Below are positions 1-8,964 of a stretch of DNA of 64,000 nucleotides, piece by piece. The translations under genes were made by a program, and so were the position numbers. Below the pieces are notes generated by a model that was not told where the DNA came from, made no database searches, and was given only the letters and a program-made list of their open reading frames with translations. The first letter of the stretch is position 1, and each line of letters begins with the position of its first letter. The DNA comes from JAVXCQ01 sp036659415 (GTDB lineage Bacteria > Bacillota > Negativicutes > Acidaminococcales > Acidaminococcaceae). Where the stretch lies: assembly GCA_036659415.1 (NCBI GenBank), contig JAVXCQ010000004.1:1-64000 (forward strand), written 5' to 3'.

Positions 1-28
1 TTGCTAACGGCTTTGTGGTTGTGAAAGC

Positions 29-1705
29 TTATTTAGGTACTTCTAAAATAGCACCTTGTGCTGCCGAAGAAACTAGGGCAGCATAACGAGCGAGGTAACC
101 GGTTTTAACCTTGGGTTCAGGACAAACCCAAGCGGCACGGCGTTTTGCTAGCTCTTCTTCGCTTACGGCAACGTTTAATTTACGTTGCGGAATATCAATG
201 TTAATAATGTCTCCATTTTTAATCAGGGCAATATTGCCACCCTCTCTGGCTTCTGGTGAAATATGGCCAATGCAAGCACCACGGGTAGCACCGGAGAAAC
301 GACCATCGGTGAGGAGAGCAACTTCTTTGTCTAAGCCCATTCCGGCCAAAACAGAGGTTGGGTTGAGCATTTCCCGCATACCGGGGCCGCCTTTAGGGCC
401 TTCGTAGCGAATAACGACGACGTCGCCTTTAACTATTTGGCGACCGATAATAGCGGCAATGGCTTCATCTTCGGAATCGTAGACTTTGGCAGGGCCGGAA
501 TGCACGAGCATTTCAGGTGCTACCGCACTTTCTTTAACTACGCTACAATCTGGAGCAAGGTTACCGTTCAAAATAGCGATACCGCCAGTTTTATGGTAAG
601 GATTATCTACGGTGCGAATAACATCACTACGTAGAATGCAAGCACCGGCAAAGTTCTCCCCGAGGGTTTGTCCAGTGACGGTAAGCACATCTTTGGCTAA
701 TAAATTCAGCTTATCTAGTTCAGCCATGACGGAACGAATACCACCGGCTTCGTTGAGGTCAATAATATGATGAGCACCGGCTGGACTTAGTTTAGTTAAG
801 TAAGGTGTTTTTTTGCTAATACGGTCAAATTCAGCGAGGGGCAAATCGATGCCGGCTTCATGGGCAATGGCAGGTAAATGGAGGGCAGTATTAGTAGAAC
901 CGCCAATGGCCATATCCACGGTTATGGCGTTGGCAAAAGCGGCTTTGGTCATAATGTCCAAGGGACAAATGTTTTTGGCAACTAAATCCATAATACGCTT
1001 GCCTGCTTTTTTAGCCAAAGTAATTCTGGCACCTTGATAGGCAGCCGGAATGGTTCCGTTACCTGGTAGTCCCATACCCAAAACTTCTGTTAAGCAATTC
1101 ATGGTATTAGCTGTGAAAAGACCGGAACAGGAGCCGCAACCGGGGCAAGCTGAATGTTCGATTTCGCCTAATTCTTCTGCGGTGATTTGTTTAGCTTCAA
1201 AGCGACCGGCTGCTTCAAAAACAGTACTGACACTGATATCGATACCGTTACGTCTGCCTGGGAGCATGGGGCCGCCACTGACGACAATGGCCGGTATATT
1301 TAGTCGTGCTGCTGCCATTAGCATACCAGGCACGATTTTATCGCAGTTAGGAATAAGGACTAAACCATCAAAGGCGTGCCCATTGGCAACGGCCTCAATA
1401 CTATCGGCGATTAATTCACGACTGGCTAGAGGATATTTCATTCCATTGTGTCCCATAGCAATTCCATCGCAAATACCAATGGCAGGAAATTCAATTGGCG
1501 TGCCGCCATTTTCCAAAATACCATACTTAACGGCCTTGGCGATTTGGTCTAAGTGCATATGACCGGGAATAATTTCGTTTTGGGCATTAACGACGCCAAT
1601 GAGTGGACGTTGTAATTCTTCTTCGGTGTAGCCCATGGCATAAAACAGCGAACGATGAGCGGCACGGGTGGAACCGGACTTAACTTCTTCACTACGCATT
1701 TTCAT
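29..1705 (-). CDS. ilvD: Dihydroxy-acid dehydratase
   Basis: Catalyses dehydration of 2,3-dihydroxy-3-methylvalerate or -isovalerate to the 2-keto acids, the third common step of isoleucine and valine synthesis. The 558-residue protein has the usual family length. Visible motifs are the [Fe-S] cysteines in PNCDK (about residue 120) and CPGCGSCSG (about 190), the GGSTN stretch (about 268) and the C-terminal DGRFSG segment (about 470). The ATG at 1705 is preceded by a GAGGGGG Shine-Dalgarno on the minus strand. It is transcribed leftward from its own consensus promoter at 1766-1794. Only 28 bases remain beyond the stop, so any further ilv genes of the operon lie outside the window. I see no T-box or leader peptide in the short leader. 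Confidence 0.97.
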   Translation of the reverse strand: MKMRSEEVKSGSTRAAHRSLFYAMGYTEEELQRPLIGVVNAQNEIIPGHMHLDQIAKAVKYGILENGGTPIEFPAIGICDGIAMGHNGMKYPLASRELIADSIEAVANGHAFDGLVLIPNCDKIVPGMLMAAARLNIPAIVVSGGPMLPGRRNGIDISVSTVFEAAGRFEAKQITAEELGEIEHSACPGCGSCSGLFTANTMNCLTEVLGMGLPGNGTIPAAYQGARITLAKKAGKRIMDLVAKNICPLDIMTKAAFANAITVDMAIGGSTNTALHLPAIAHEAGIDLPLAEFDRISKKTPYLTKLSPAGAHHIIDLNEAGGIRSVMAELDKLNLLAKDVLTVTGQTLGENFAGACILRSDVIRTVDNPYHKTGGIAILNGNLAPDCSVVKESAVAPEMLVHSGPAKVYDSEDEAIAAIIGRQIVKGDVVVIRYEGPKGGPGMREMLNPTSVLAGMGLDKEVALLTDGRFSGATRGACIGHISPEAREGGNIALIKNGDIINIDIPQRKLNVAVSEEELAKRRAAWVCPEPKVKTGYLARYAALVSSAAQGAILEVPK

Positions 1706-1765
1706 AATATTTCCCCCTCATGATTACGGTTAAAAAACACAGATTAATGTGGATATCTGAGAAAA

Positions 1766-1794
1766 ATTCTAATGTATTTTTTTTAGACTGTCAA
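1766..1794 (-). promoter_or_regulatory. Sigma-70/SigA-type promoter of ilvD
   Basis: On the minus strand TTGACA (1794-1789) is followed after exactly 17 bp by TAGAAT (1771-1766). Transcription would start near 1759 and give a leader of about 54 nt before the ilvD start at 1705. Confidence 0.75.
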
Positions 1795-1885
1795 GACAGG
1801 AGCAGGGTTTGCGGGGATGTTTCTCGTAATGTGAATTAAACGTGAAATATGTTACAGATTGATAGATAATTTGGTATAGGCACTG

Positions 1886-1920
1886 TATAATGAAAGACAA
1901 GAATTAGTATTAATTACTTA
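1886..1920 (+). promoter_or_regulatory. fabK promoter -10 element and FapR-like inverted repeat
   Basis: A TATAAT lies at 1886-1891; no convincing -35 is found at the right spacing. Immediately downstream TTAGTA-TTAAT-TACTTA (1904-1920) is an inverted repeat. It matches the Bacillus FapR operator layout (TTAGTA, 5-bp spacer, TACTAA) at all but one half-site position. It sits just after the expected start point and before the Shine-Dalgarno, which suits a repressor of a fatty-acid gene. The FapR link is inference from the motif only. Confidence 0.4.
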
Positions 1921-1932
1921 ATGGAGGTTGCT

Positions 1933-2877
1933 ATGAAAACTAAACTGACAACGCTTTTAAACATTAAATATCCTATTATTCAAGGTGGGATGGCATGGAC
2001 CTCAGATGCAAAGCTAGCGGCAGCAGTTTCTAATGCCGGTGGTGCTGGTATTATTGCTACTGGTGGCAGAACGACAGAATGGGTGCAAGCAGAAATCCGC
2101 AAGGCTAAAAGTTTGACGACACAACCTTTTGGCGTTAATGTGATGCTGATGGCTCCCAATGTGGACGAAATTGTGGAGTTGATTTGTGCGGAAAAAGTGG
2201 CCTTTGTAACGCTGGGTGCAGGTAATCCGGTACCTTATTTAGCCAAATTTAAAGCCGCTGGGGTTAAAACGATACCCGTAGTCCCCAATGTGAAGTTAGC
2301 CAATAGAATTCAAGCCGCCGGGGCTGATGCGATGGTCATTGAAGGGATGGAAGGCGGAGGGCATATTGGCACGCAAACCACGATGGCTTTAATGACGAAT
2401 GTTTTAGCAACACCTCATACGATCCCCGTGATTGTGGCTGGTGGTATTGCTGATGGACGTGGCCTTGCAGCAGCTTTACTGATGGGTGGCGACGGCGTCC
2501 AAATGGGTTCACGTTTTATTTTGACCACCGAATGTGCCAGCAATCCTAAAGTAAAAGAGGCAATTATTAAAGCGACGGATACGGATTCCGCCGTCACAGG
2601 GTTTTCTCGTGGCAATGCCGTGCGCTCGCTTAAAAATGCCTTTACACAAAATTATTTAGCTCATGAATGTGCCGGTTGTCCACAAGCAGAGTTAGACCAG
2701 CTAGCCATTGGTACCAATCGACTGGGAGCAGTGGACGGTGACTTGGAGCAAGGCGCAGTATTGGTGGGACAAAGCTTGAACGTACTTAATGATGTCTTGC
2801 CTTGCCAAGAAGTAATTGACAGGTTGATAAAAGAAGCACGGAGCGCTTTAGCACAAGCTCAAAACATCGAATTATAA
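1933..2877 (+). CDS. fabK: Enoyl-ACP reductase II (FabK-type, FMN-dependent)
   Basis: Member of the nitronate monooxygenase/FabK TIM-barrel flavoproteins, reducing trans-2-enoyl-ACP in the last step of fatty acid elongation. The 314-residue protein begins with IKYPIIQGGMAW and shows GVNVML (about 70), IEGMEGGGHIG (about 140), VAGGIADGRG (about 175) and MGSRF (about 196). These resemble streptococcal FabK more than true nitronate monooxygenases. An in-frame ATG at 1921 overlaps the ribosome site ATGGAGG; I chose the ATG at 1933, which has GGAGG 6 bases upstream. The gene stands alone between two opposite-strand genes and ends at a strong hairpin. Substrate is inferred from similarity, not from operon context. 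Confidence 0.88.
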   Translation: MKTKLTTLLNIKYPIIQGGMAWTSDAKLAAAVSNAGGAGIIATGGRTTEWVQAEIRKAKSLTTQPFGVNVMLMAPNVDEIVELICAEKVAFVTLGAGNPVPYLAKFKAAGVKTIPVVPNVKLANRIQAAGADAMVIEGMEGGGHIGTQTTMALMTNVLATPHTIPVIVAGGIADGRGLAAALLMGGDGVQMGSRFILTTECASNPKVKEAIIKATDTDSAVTGFSRGNAVRSLKNAFTQNYLAHECAGCPQAELDQLAIGTNRLGAVDGDLEQGAVLVGQSLNVLNDVLPCQEVIDRLIKEARSALAQAQNIEL

Positions 2878-2889
2878 AATTAATCACAA

Positions 2890-2926
2890 AAGCACTCTAG
2901 CCTTGGTAAGGGCTAGAGTGCTTTTT
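2890..2926. terminator. Terminator between convergent fabK and rqcH
   Basis: A 12-bp perfect stem (AGCACTCTAGCC with its complement) with an 8-base loop is followed by TTTTT on the plus strand and a shorter T-run on the minus strand. It probably stops fabK transcripts and may also serve rqcH. Confidence 0.85.
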
Positions 2927-2956
2927 AGTAGGCACGGCTTACAATGTCCAGATTAC

Positions 2957-4714
2957 TTATAAAGAAGGGAGCAGGGTTTGTAGGCAGTCTGTTTCCGGTG
3001 TGACATAGAGGGTTTGTTGATTGGTGAAAATGACTAAACCTGGTTTTGCTCCTGCCGGTTTTTTGACAAAGCGTTTTTCCACATAGTCCACAGGAACCTG
3101 GGAAGAAGTACGAGCTTTGCTAAAATAGGCTGCGCACTGGGCGGCTATTTCAATATCTTGAGCTAGCGGTGCCGGCAAAGTGGTTTTGAGTACAACGTGA
3201 GAGCCAGGAATATTTTTAGTATGAAACCAAAGGTCACGGGGTTTCGCTAAACCAAAAGTAACAAAATCATTTTGCTTATTGTTCTTGCCGATATATAAAG
3301 TAGTATCAGAAGAAAGTTTAATAATTAGCGGTTGGGACTTGGGCATGGTTTGCTGTTTCTTTTTTTTGCCTGTTTCTACTAAAATACCGGCACTTATTAG
3401 TTCTTGTTTAATTTCACTGATTTCATTTTTGGTGGTTGCTGTTTCTAGTGATGATTCAAGGGATTGTAAATAAGTAAGCAGGCTTAAGGTTTCCTGTTGC
3501 TGTTTTTTTATTTCCGACAAAGCTCGTTTATATTTATTATACCGTTTGTAATAGGCCTGGGCATTTTCTGTAGGAGTGAATAAGGGGTTTAGAGTAATCG
3601 TACTATCCTCGCCGGTGTAGATGTTAGCTAGGGTACAACTGGTTTGACCTTTTTGCAAGTGATAGATATTCGCCATTAAAGTGTCGGCAATGATTTTTTC
3701 GGTTTCAGCATCTTCGGCGGTTACTAAATCTTTTTGCAAGAGGAGCAATTTTTTTTCGGTTTTTACTTGAGCAAGGCTTACGGTTTTGGTTAATAAATCC
3801 AGTTCCGGTATTTGGACAGGAACCAAAGAAGTAGAGTAAACCAAGGCGGCATTAAGGGAAATAAATTCTTTGAGGGTGACGGCGTCTTCTAAAAGAGTCG
3901 GCTTAATTAAGCTAATATTTTGCATCCGATTTTGTTTGGAAATTAGACCATAGACGGGCAGTTGCTCTAAACCCAAAGCGTGGCGGGAAAATACACTTTG
4001 CCAAGCAGTCAAGGTGGCAATGAAAAGCTGGCGCTCAGCTAAGGTTAAACCTGTAGCTTGGGGTGCAATGTGACAACTATGAAGTAATTCAGTGGCGGTA
4101 AATTTGCCGATGCCAGTTGTTTTGGTGATGAGGTTTTTTAGTACTGGAGTTGTAAAATCGGCTTGTAATAAATCAGCAATGGCTGCGGGTTTAGTTTGCA
4201 AAAAATTCAGACCGGTTTGGAGAGGAGGGGCTACATAGGGGAGATTGGGCAAGATTTGCCGAAATCTGCTGAGCCCTTTGCCAATGTGTTTGAGGGAGTC
4301 CAAGATTAATTCATCTTGGGTAAAAATGATATTACTGTTTTTCCCGGTTAACTCAAAAATTAATTTTTTGGTAATGATTTGACGGGCAGGACCAATAACG
4401 TCAATTTCCATGGTAAGTACACGTTCTAGCCCTTCTTGGGTAATACTACTAATGCGACCTTCCTCTAAATGCTTACGCAGGAGCATACAAAAAGCCGGGG
4501 GGGTATTTGGCCGTTCGGGAAGACTGTCAGCCAGGTAGAGAAGGGGAGAAGCACCGCCAAAGTCAGCCATTAGTGCGCAGGTTTCTCGCTCTTTTTTAAT
4601 GAGGAGGAGTACAGAACCGGCCGCTGGCATAAAAACCTTGTAAATTTTGCCGCCAACCAGAGTTTGCGCTAAATTTTTACTTAAAATATGGAGAGTAATT
4701 CCTTCTAAATTCAT
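2957..4714 (-). CDS. rqcH: Ribosome quality control protein RqcH (NFACT family)
   Basis: Binds stalled 50S subunits carrying peptidyl-tRNA and recruits tRNA-Ala to add alanine tails that mark aborted peptides; the older name for this family is fibronectin-binding protein. The 585-residue length is typical. An NFACT-N domain spans about residues 1-200 (LLRKHLEEGRI near 79), then helical coiled-coil segments (about 290-430), then the NFACT-R domain with DLWFHTKNIPGSHVVLK (about 490) and the C-terminal KPGLVIFTNQQTLYVTPE. The catalytically important DR pair described at positions 97-98 of Bacillus RqcH reads ER here. The start has no strong Shine-Dalgarno but matches the family N-terminus. It is a single gene transcribed away from the 4907 gene. 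Confidence 0.93.
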   Translation of the reverse strand: MNLEGITLHILSKNLAQTLVGGKIYKVFMPAAGSVLLLIKKERETCALMADFGGASPLLYLADSLPERPNTPPAFCMLLRKHLEEGRISSITQEGLERVLTMEIDVIGPARQIITKKLIFELTGKNSNIIFTQDELILDSLKHIGKGLSRFRQILPNLPYVAPPLQTGLNFLQTKPAAIADLLQADFTTPVLKNLITKTTGIGKFTATELLHSCHIAPQATGLTLAERQLFIATLTAWQSVFSRHALGLEQLPVYGLISKQNRMQNISLIKPTLLEDAVTLKEFISLNAALVYSTSLVPVQIPELDLLTKTVSLAQVKTEKKLLLLQKDLVTAEDAETEKIIADTLMANIYHLQKGQTSCTLANIYTGEDSTITLNPLFTPTENAQAYYKRYNKYKRALSEIKKQQQETLSLLTYLQSLESSLETATTKNEISEIKQELISAGILVETGKKKKQQTMPKSQPLIIKLSSDTTLYIGKNNKQNDFVTFGLAKPRDLWFHTKNIPGSHVVLKTTLPAPLAQDIEIAAQCAAYFSKARTSSQVPVDYVEKRFVKKPAGAKPGLVIFTNQQTLYVTPETDCLQTLLPSL

Positions 4715-4906
4715 ATTGTTTAACCTTCAATCTATTTAATATGTTACAATTTGATTTGCGCCAAGTCTACATATAATATATAATAATACGAACGGAAGTA
4801 TGTGTTTGAACCTCTGTTTAGTATAATAGGTAGCAGTTGATAGGTCAAATGCTCCGCGTAAAATGGTCACGGTAAGTTGCCAAACGGATAAACGAGGTGG
4901 TATTTT

Positions 4907-5671
4907 ATGAAAAAAGTACTAATAATGCTAAGCTTTTTTATGTTTTTTTGTCAAACGTCCTTTGCTATGTTAATGGTTAACGACCAAATGTTGGGAGCAG
5001 CACAGGAGTACGGTAAAAGTAAAATGGCTCTGCCTACAGAAGAATTGCAAAAACCTTGGACTGTAGTCGAAAGCAAAAAAACTAATATTTATGCCGGCAA
5101 GGAAAAATTAATTATTTATACGCCTTTTGTGATTGCTGCGATGGATGCCCAAAATAAAGCCAAAGCCTATGAAATTTTGGATTTGGATGCTAGTCGGGCT
5201 TTAGCTAGTAACTATGAACAAATTCTTGTTATCGGGGCGATTATTGATGCTCCGGAAAAAACCGGCCCCGAGGCGATGAGAATTCAAATAAAACAGGGGA
5301 AGAATGTCACCTTGCCCTATCATTCAGAACTGGTAGCCGCCACAGCAACGACTAAAGTCGTAGCTAAACCCGTTATTCCCTCACAGGGAAAAACATTAAA
5401 AACCACGGCTTCAACCCCAACAACGGAGCTGAGTAAACTAGAACAAAAAATCAAAGCCAAAATCAAGGATAGTTTAGACCTCAAGGAACCACCGGTTAAG
5501 ACAGAAGTGGAACCAGCTTTGGTCAATCTTAAGGCTACGGTGTGGAATCTACAATATTATCTGTATTTTGATTTACGACAATTAGACCCTGATTTACCAA
5601 TTGTCTTACAAATCAATGATAAATTAGCTGGTGAGCGGGAGTTTAAATTTCATTTGGGCAATATGGATTAA
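4907..5671 (+). CDS. Putative secreted protein of unknown function
   Basis: 254 residues, family not recognised. It starts with a clear Sec signal peptide (MKKVLIMLSFFMFFCQTSFA, likely cleavage after TSFA). A globular segment of about 110 residues includes YAGKEKLIIYTPFVIAAMDA. A Thr/Lys/Glu-rich linker follows (about 150-200), then a C-terminal segment with LQYYLYFDLRQLDPDLPIVL that looks like beta strands. An AGGTGG-like ribosome site (4892-4901) precedes the ATG. The stop is 30 bases before yicC, so it may be the first gene of the yicC-remA-gmk operon. A TATAAT at 4822-4827 could be its promoter. In a diderm cell the product would go to the periplasm or outer membrane. No lipobox is present. 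Confidence 0.8.
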   Translation: MKKVLIMLSFFMFFCQTSFAMLMVNDQMLGAAQEYGKSKMALPTEELQKPWTVVESKKTNIYAGKEKLIIYTPFVIAAMDAQNKAKAYEILDLDASRALASNYEQILVIGAIIDAPEKTGPEAMRIQIKQGKNVTLPYHSELVAATATTKVVAKPVIPSQGKTLKTTASTPTTELSKLEQKIKAKIKDSLDLKEPPVKTEVEPALVNLKATVWNLQYYLYFDLRQLDPDLPIVLQINDKLAGEREFKFHLGNMD

Positions 5672-5701
5672 AGATTAAGCAGAGCAAGGGGAGGCTTTAC
5701 T

Positions 5702-6604
5702 GTGTTAAAAAGCATGACCGGCTTTGGCCGTGGCGAGTTTGAAGACCAACAATTTTCTTTTGTCATAGAAATGAAAACAGTTAACCATCGTTACAATGAA
5801 GTAGCTATTCGTTTACCGCGTTTTTTAAATGCACTTGAAGATAAAATCCGTAAAACTATTTTAAAAACCGTTAGTCGTGGTCGGGTGGACGTTTTTATTA
5901 CAGCAACTTATACCCACTCCGAGAATTGTCAGGTGAAGGTGGATGCAGCGCTTGCAAAGTCGTATCATCAAGCTTTACAGGATATTGGTGAGGCTGTGGG
6001 GTTAACTGGGACCACACTACAACCACAGGCAGAACTGCTTTATCTTGCTCGTTGTCCAGAGGTTATTTCTACTAAAGATGGTTATTTTAACGTGGAAGAA
6101 TTATGGCCCAAGATGCTGACGGCGATAGAAGACGCTTTAGCTAATTTAGTACTGATGCGTACGACTGAAGGTAATAATATTGCCGCCGATCTCAAGGAGC
6201 GGGCAACTTTTATTGCTGATAAATTGCAATTGATTGAGGAACGTAGTCCCCAAGTAGTGCTTGATTACCAAGCACGATTAACCGACCGCGTGAATGAATT
6301 ATTGCAAGCTTGTACTGAACAAAAGCTGGAGCCGGAACGCTTAATCCAAGAAGTAGCTATTTTCGCTGACCGAGTTAATATTACGGAAGAAATTGTGCGG
6401 TTGCAAAGTCATATTAAACAATTCCACACGATGCTCTCTAGTGAGCAACCAGTAGGACGGAAGATGGATTTTTTAATTCAGGAATTTAACCGTGAAGCAA
6501 ATACCATTGCCTCGAAGTCTAATGATTTTACCATTACGCAAATCACAGTGGAGATTAAAGGTGAAATTGAAAAGATTAGAGAACAAATTCAAAATATTGA
6601 ATAA
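5702..6604 (+). CDS. yicC: YicC/YloC family endoribonuclease
   Basis: YicC-like stress-associated protein, recently assigned endoribonuclease activity in other bacteria; the physiological targets here are unknown. The 300-residue protein has the invariant start LKSMTGFGRGE, the MKTVNHRYNE motif (about 28), and the C-terminal signature GRKMDFLIQEFNREANTIASK (about 250), diagnostic of the YicC-N and DUF1732 domains. It begins with GTG at 5702, with GGGAGG 8 bases upstream. The next gene, remA, starts 18 bases after the stop. This yicC-remA-gmk-rpoZ-coaBC-priA order is standard in Firmicutes. Confidence 0.95.
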   Translation: MLKSMTGFGRGEFEDQQFSFVIEMKTVNHRYNEVAIRLPRFLNALEDKIRKTILKTVSRGRVDVFITATYTHSENCQVKVDAALAKSYHQALQDIGEAVGLTGTTLQPQAELLYLARCPEVISTKDGYFNVEELWPKMLTAIEDALANLVLMRTTEGNNIAADLKERATFIADKLQLIEERSPQVVLDYQARLTDRVNELLQACTEQKLEPERLIQEVAIFADRVNITEEIVRLQSHIKQFHTMLSSEQPVGRKMDFLIQEFNREANTIASKSNDFTITQITVEIKGEIEKIREQIQNIE

Positions 6605-6622
6605 TGAAGAGGAGGCGATTTT

Positions 6623-6910
6623 ATGGATATGAAACTTATTAATATTGGTTTTGGTAATATAGTGGCAGCACACCGGATCGTCGCCATCATCGGACCGGAA
6701 TCAGCGCCGATTAAAAGAATTATTCAAGAGGGTAAAGAGCGCGGCATGGTCATTGATGCTACTTATGGACGGCGGACGAGGGCGGTACTAATTGTTGATA
6801 GTGGGCACATTGTGCTTTCTGCTATTCAGCCGGAAACTATTGCCAACCGTCTAGACCAAGGTGACGACAACCTGCAAGAAGAAGATGTGCAGGGGGATGA
6901 AGCCGAATGA
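6623..6910 (+). CDS. remA: RemA/DUF370 family DNA-binding regulator
   Basis: Small DNA-binding protein that in Bacillus activates extracellular matrix and osmoprotection genes. The 95-residue protein carries the conserved LINIGFGN start, RIVAIIGPESAPIKR (about 20) and IDATYGRRTRAVLI (about 44). The C-terminus is a short acidic tail (about 77-95). Shine-Dalgarno AGGAGG lies 8 bases before the ATG, and the stop overlaps the gmk start by 4 bases (ATGA). What it regulates in this organism cannot be told from the window. Confidence 0.93.
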   Translation: MDMKLINIGFGNIVAAHRIVAIIGPESAPIKRIIQEGKERGMVIDATYGRRTRAVLIVDSGHIVLSAIQPETIANRLDQGDDNLQEEDVQGDEAE

Positions 6911-7536
6911 AACCACAAGGCATCTTATTAGTATTATCCGGACCTTCTGGTGCCGGCAAGGGTACAATTTGTCAGCGCTTACGGGAAAAACGTCCTGATA
7001 TTGCTTACTCAGTTTCGGCTACGACTAGGTCGCCTCGTACGGGTGAAGTTGCAGGTGTTAATTATTTTTTTACCGATAGAACTAAGTTCCAGCAAATGAT
7101 TGCCCAAGGAGAGTTGCTGGAATACGCCGAAGTTTATGATAATTATTATGGCACGCCGAAGGCCTATGTTTTGGATTTACTCAATCAAGGGCTTGATGTG
7201 GTATTGGAAATTGACCCCCAAGGTGCTTTACAAATTAAACAAAGCTATCCTGATGGTGTCTTTGTTTTTATTGTGCCACCCTCTTTAGACGAACTGTCCA
7301 AGCGTATTTATAAACGCGGTACGGATAGTGAAGAAGTTATTAAGCGCAGACTTAGTTCCGCTACAGCGGAATTGGCGTATGCGTCTAAATATGATTATAT
7401 TATTGTGAATGACGAAGTGGAAAAGGCTACTTCCAAAGTAAGCAATATTATGGATGCCGAGCGTAACCGTGCGGTAAGAACCTTTTTTATCGTTAATGAA
7501 ATTTGCCGTAATGGCGTATGTAGGAGTGGTGAATAA
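6907..7536 (+). CDS. gmk: Guanylate kinase
   Basis: Phosphorylates GMP to GDP with ATP in purine nucleotide metabolism. The 209-residue protein has the P-loop SGPSGAGKGT (about residue 10), the GMP-binding region with TTRSPRTGEVAGVNYFF (about 39), and the lid region RLSSATAEL (about 147). The ATG overlaps the remA stop, indicating translational coupling, and rpoZ follows after 2 bases. Confidence 0.97.
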   Translation: MKPQGILLVLSGPSGAGKGTICQRLREKRPDIAYSVSATTRSPRTGEVAGVNYFFTDRTKFQQMIAQGELLEYAEVYDNYYGTPKAYVLDLLNQGLDVVLEIDPQGALQIKQSYPDGVFVFIVPPSLDELSKRIYKRGTDSEEVIKRRLSSATAELAYASKYDYIIVNDEVEKATSKVSNIMDAERNRAVRTFFIVNEICRNGVCRSGE

Positions 7537-7538
7537 TT

Positions 7539-7751
7539 ATGTCAATGATTGAACCGTCTATTGATTATTTAGCAGAGCAAGTAGATAGTAAGTACACCTT
7601 AGTAGTTTTAGCTGCTAAACGTGCCAGAGAATTAATGAATGGTGCCCCTAATTTGGTAGAAACGAAGTCCAATAAACCAGTGACAATTGCTCTCGAAGAA
7701 GTTGGCGCTCATAAAATTACTTATGAACGTACTAAAACCGGCATTAAATAG
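7539..7751 (+). CDS. rpoZ: RNA polymerase omega subunit
   Basis: Small subunit that stabilises the beta-prime subunit of RNA polymerase. The 70-residue protein shows SKYTLVVLAAKRARELM (about 18), the conserved omega core, and the KPVTIALEEV stretch (about 46). Length and position between gmk and coaBC match the Firmicute arrangement. An in-frame second ATG lies 6 bases downstream, so the start could be 7545. Confidence 0.95.
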   Translation: MSMIEPSIDYLAEQVDSKYTLVVLAAKRARELMNGAPNLVETKSNKPVTIALEEVGAHKITYERTKTGIK

Positions 7752-7763
7752 GAGGAACTCATT

Positions 7764-8963
7764 GTGCTGAGAGGTAAAAAGATTGTACTGGGAGTTACCG
7801 GCGGTATTGCTGTTTATAAGGCTGTGGACTTGGTAAGCAAATTGCGTAAAGCCGGAGCGACGGTGCGCGTTGTTATGAGTGCAGCTGCAATGGAGTTTGT
7901 CACACCGCTAACCTTTAAAGAAATTAGCGGTAATCCTGTGGCAACAAGTATGTGGTCTACAAAACAAGAATTTAATGTTGAACATATAGCTTTAGCTGAA
8001 TGGGCAGATTTATTACTAGTAGCACCTGCTACTGCTAATATTTTAGCCAAGGCGGCCAATGGCATTGCTGATGACCTTTTATCAACGGTTCTCTTAGCGG
8101 CTCATTCGCCAATTATCTTTTGTCCTGCTATGAATACGCATATGTATGAAAATCCTCTGACCCAAGCTAATTTACAAAAATTAGGTGCTTGTGGTTTCAC
8201 CATTATGCCGCCTGCCAGTGGTTTTTTGGCTTGCGGTACTAGTGGCTTAGGCCGTTTGCCTGAACCAGCGACAATTGTAGAATTTACCAAAAACTTTTTT
8301 GCCCAACAACAGGGAGATTTGAAAGGGTTACGCATTTTGGTAACAGCGGCAGGAACCAGAGAAGCAATTGACCCGGTACGCTATGTGGGTAATCGTTCCA
8401 GCGGTAAAATGGGTTATGCGGTAGCGCAAGTAGCCGCCGAGCGAGGAGCTACTGTGACCTTAGTCACAGGGCCTTCAGCCTTAACACCACCGCCCAACGT
8501 GGAGGTAATTCAAGTAGAATCTACGGCAGAAATGATGGCAGCAGTACTTAGTCACTATCCTCAGGTTGATGTGGTGATTAAAGCCGCCGCTGTTGCAGAT
8601 TACAGACCCCATGCCGTGGCAACGCAAAAAATAAAAAAAGAGAATGATGGGGCTTTAACCATTGTTTTAGATAAAAATCCGGATATCCTTAAAACCTTAG
8701 GTGAACAAAAACAGCAACAGTTTTTAGTCGGGTTTGCGGCGGAAACACAAAACTTATTAGAGAACGCAGCGGCTAAGGTGAGCAAAAAAAATCTCGATAT
8801 GATTGTTGCCAACGATGTGACTATGACCGGGGCAGGCTTTAATGCTGACACTAATGTGGTGAAGTTTTTATTCCCTGATGGGCAAGTGCGCAGCTTAGAA
8901 AAAATGACTAAGTATGAAGTGGCACAAGAATTATTGAATACGGTTTTAGCTAGGAAAAAATAG
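7764..8963 (+). CDS. coaBC: Bifunctional phosphopantothenoylcysteine decarboxylase / phosphopantothenate-cysteine ligase
   Basis: Carries out two successive steps of coenzyme A synthesis: ligation of cysteine to 4-phosphopantothenate, then FMN-dependent decarboxylation. The N-terminal CoaC flavoprotein domain (about 1-180) has GVTGGIAVYKA, PAMNTHMYENP and the active-site flap ACGTSGLGRL. The C-terminal CoaB domain (about 190-399) has DPVRYVGNRSSGKMG and KAAAVADYRP. It starts with GTG, with GGAGG 8 bases upstream. It is the last gene before the SAM riboswitch, which has its own promoter beginning 2 bases after the coaBC stop. Confidence 0.97.
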   Translation: MLRGKKIVLGVTGGIAVYKAVDLVSKLRKAGATVRVVMSAAAMEFVTPLTFKEISGNPVATSMWSTKQEFNVEHIALAEWADLLLVAPATANILAKAANGIADDLLSTVLLAAHSPIIFCPAMNTHMYENPLTQANLQKLGACGFTIMPPASGFLACGTSGLGRLPEPATIVEFTKNFFAQQQGDLKGLRILVTAAGTREAIDPVRYVGNRSSGKMGYAVAQVAAERGATVTLVTGPSALTPPPNVEVIQVESTAEMMAAVLSHYPQVDVVIKAAAVADYRPHAVATQKIKKENDGALTIVLDKNPDILKTLGEQKQQQFLVGFAAETQNLLENAAAKVSKKNLDMIVANDVTMTGAGFNADTNVVKFLFPDGQVRSLEKMTKYEVAQELLNTVLARKK

Positions 8964-8964
8964 C

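Noticed and set aside
1706..1800. T-box or leader-peptide attenuator of ilvD
   Set aside because: The leader from the consensus promoter is only about 54 bases and has no T-box sequence, hairpin or run of branched-chain codons.
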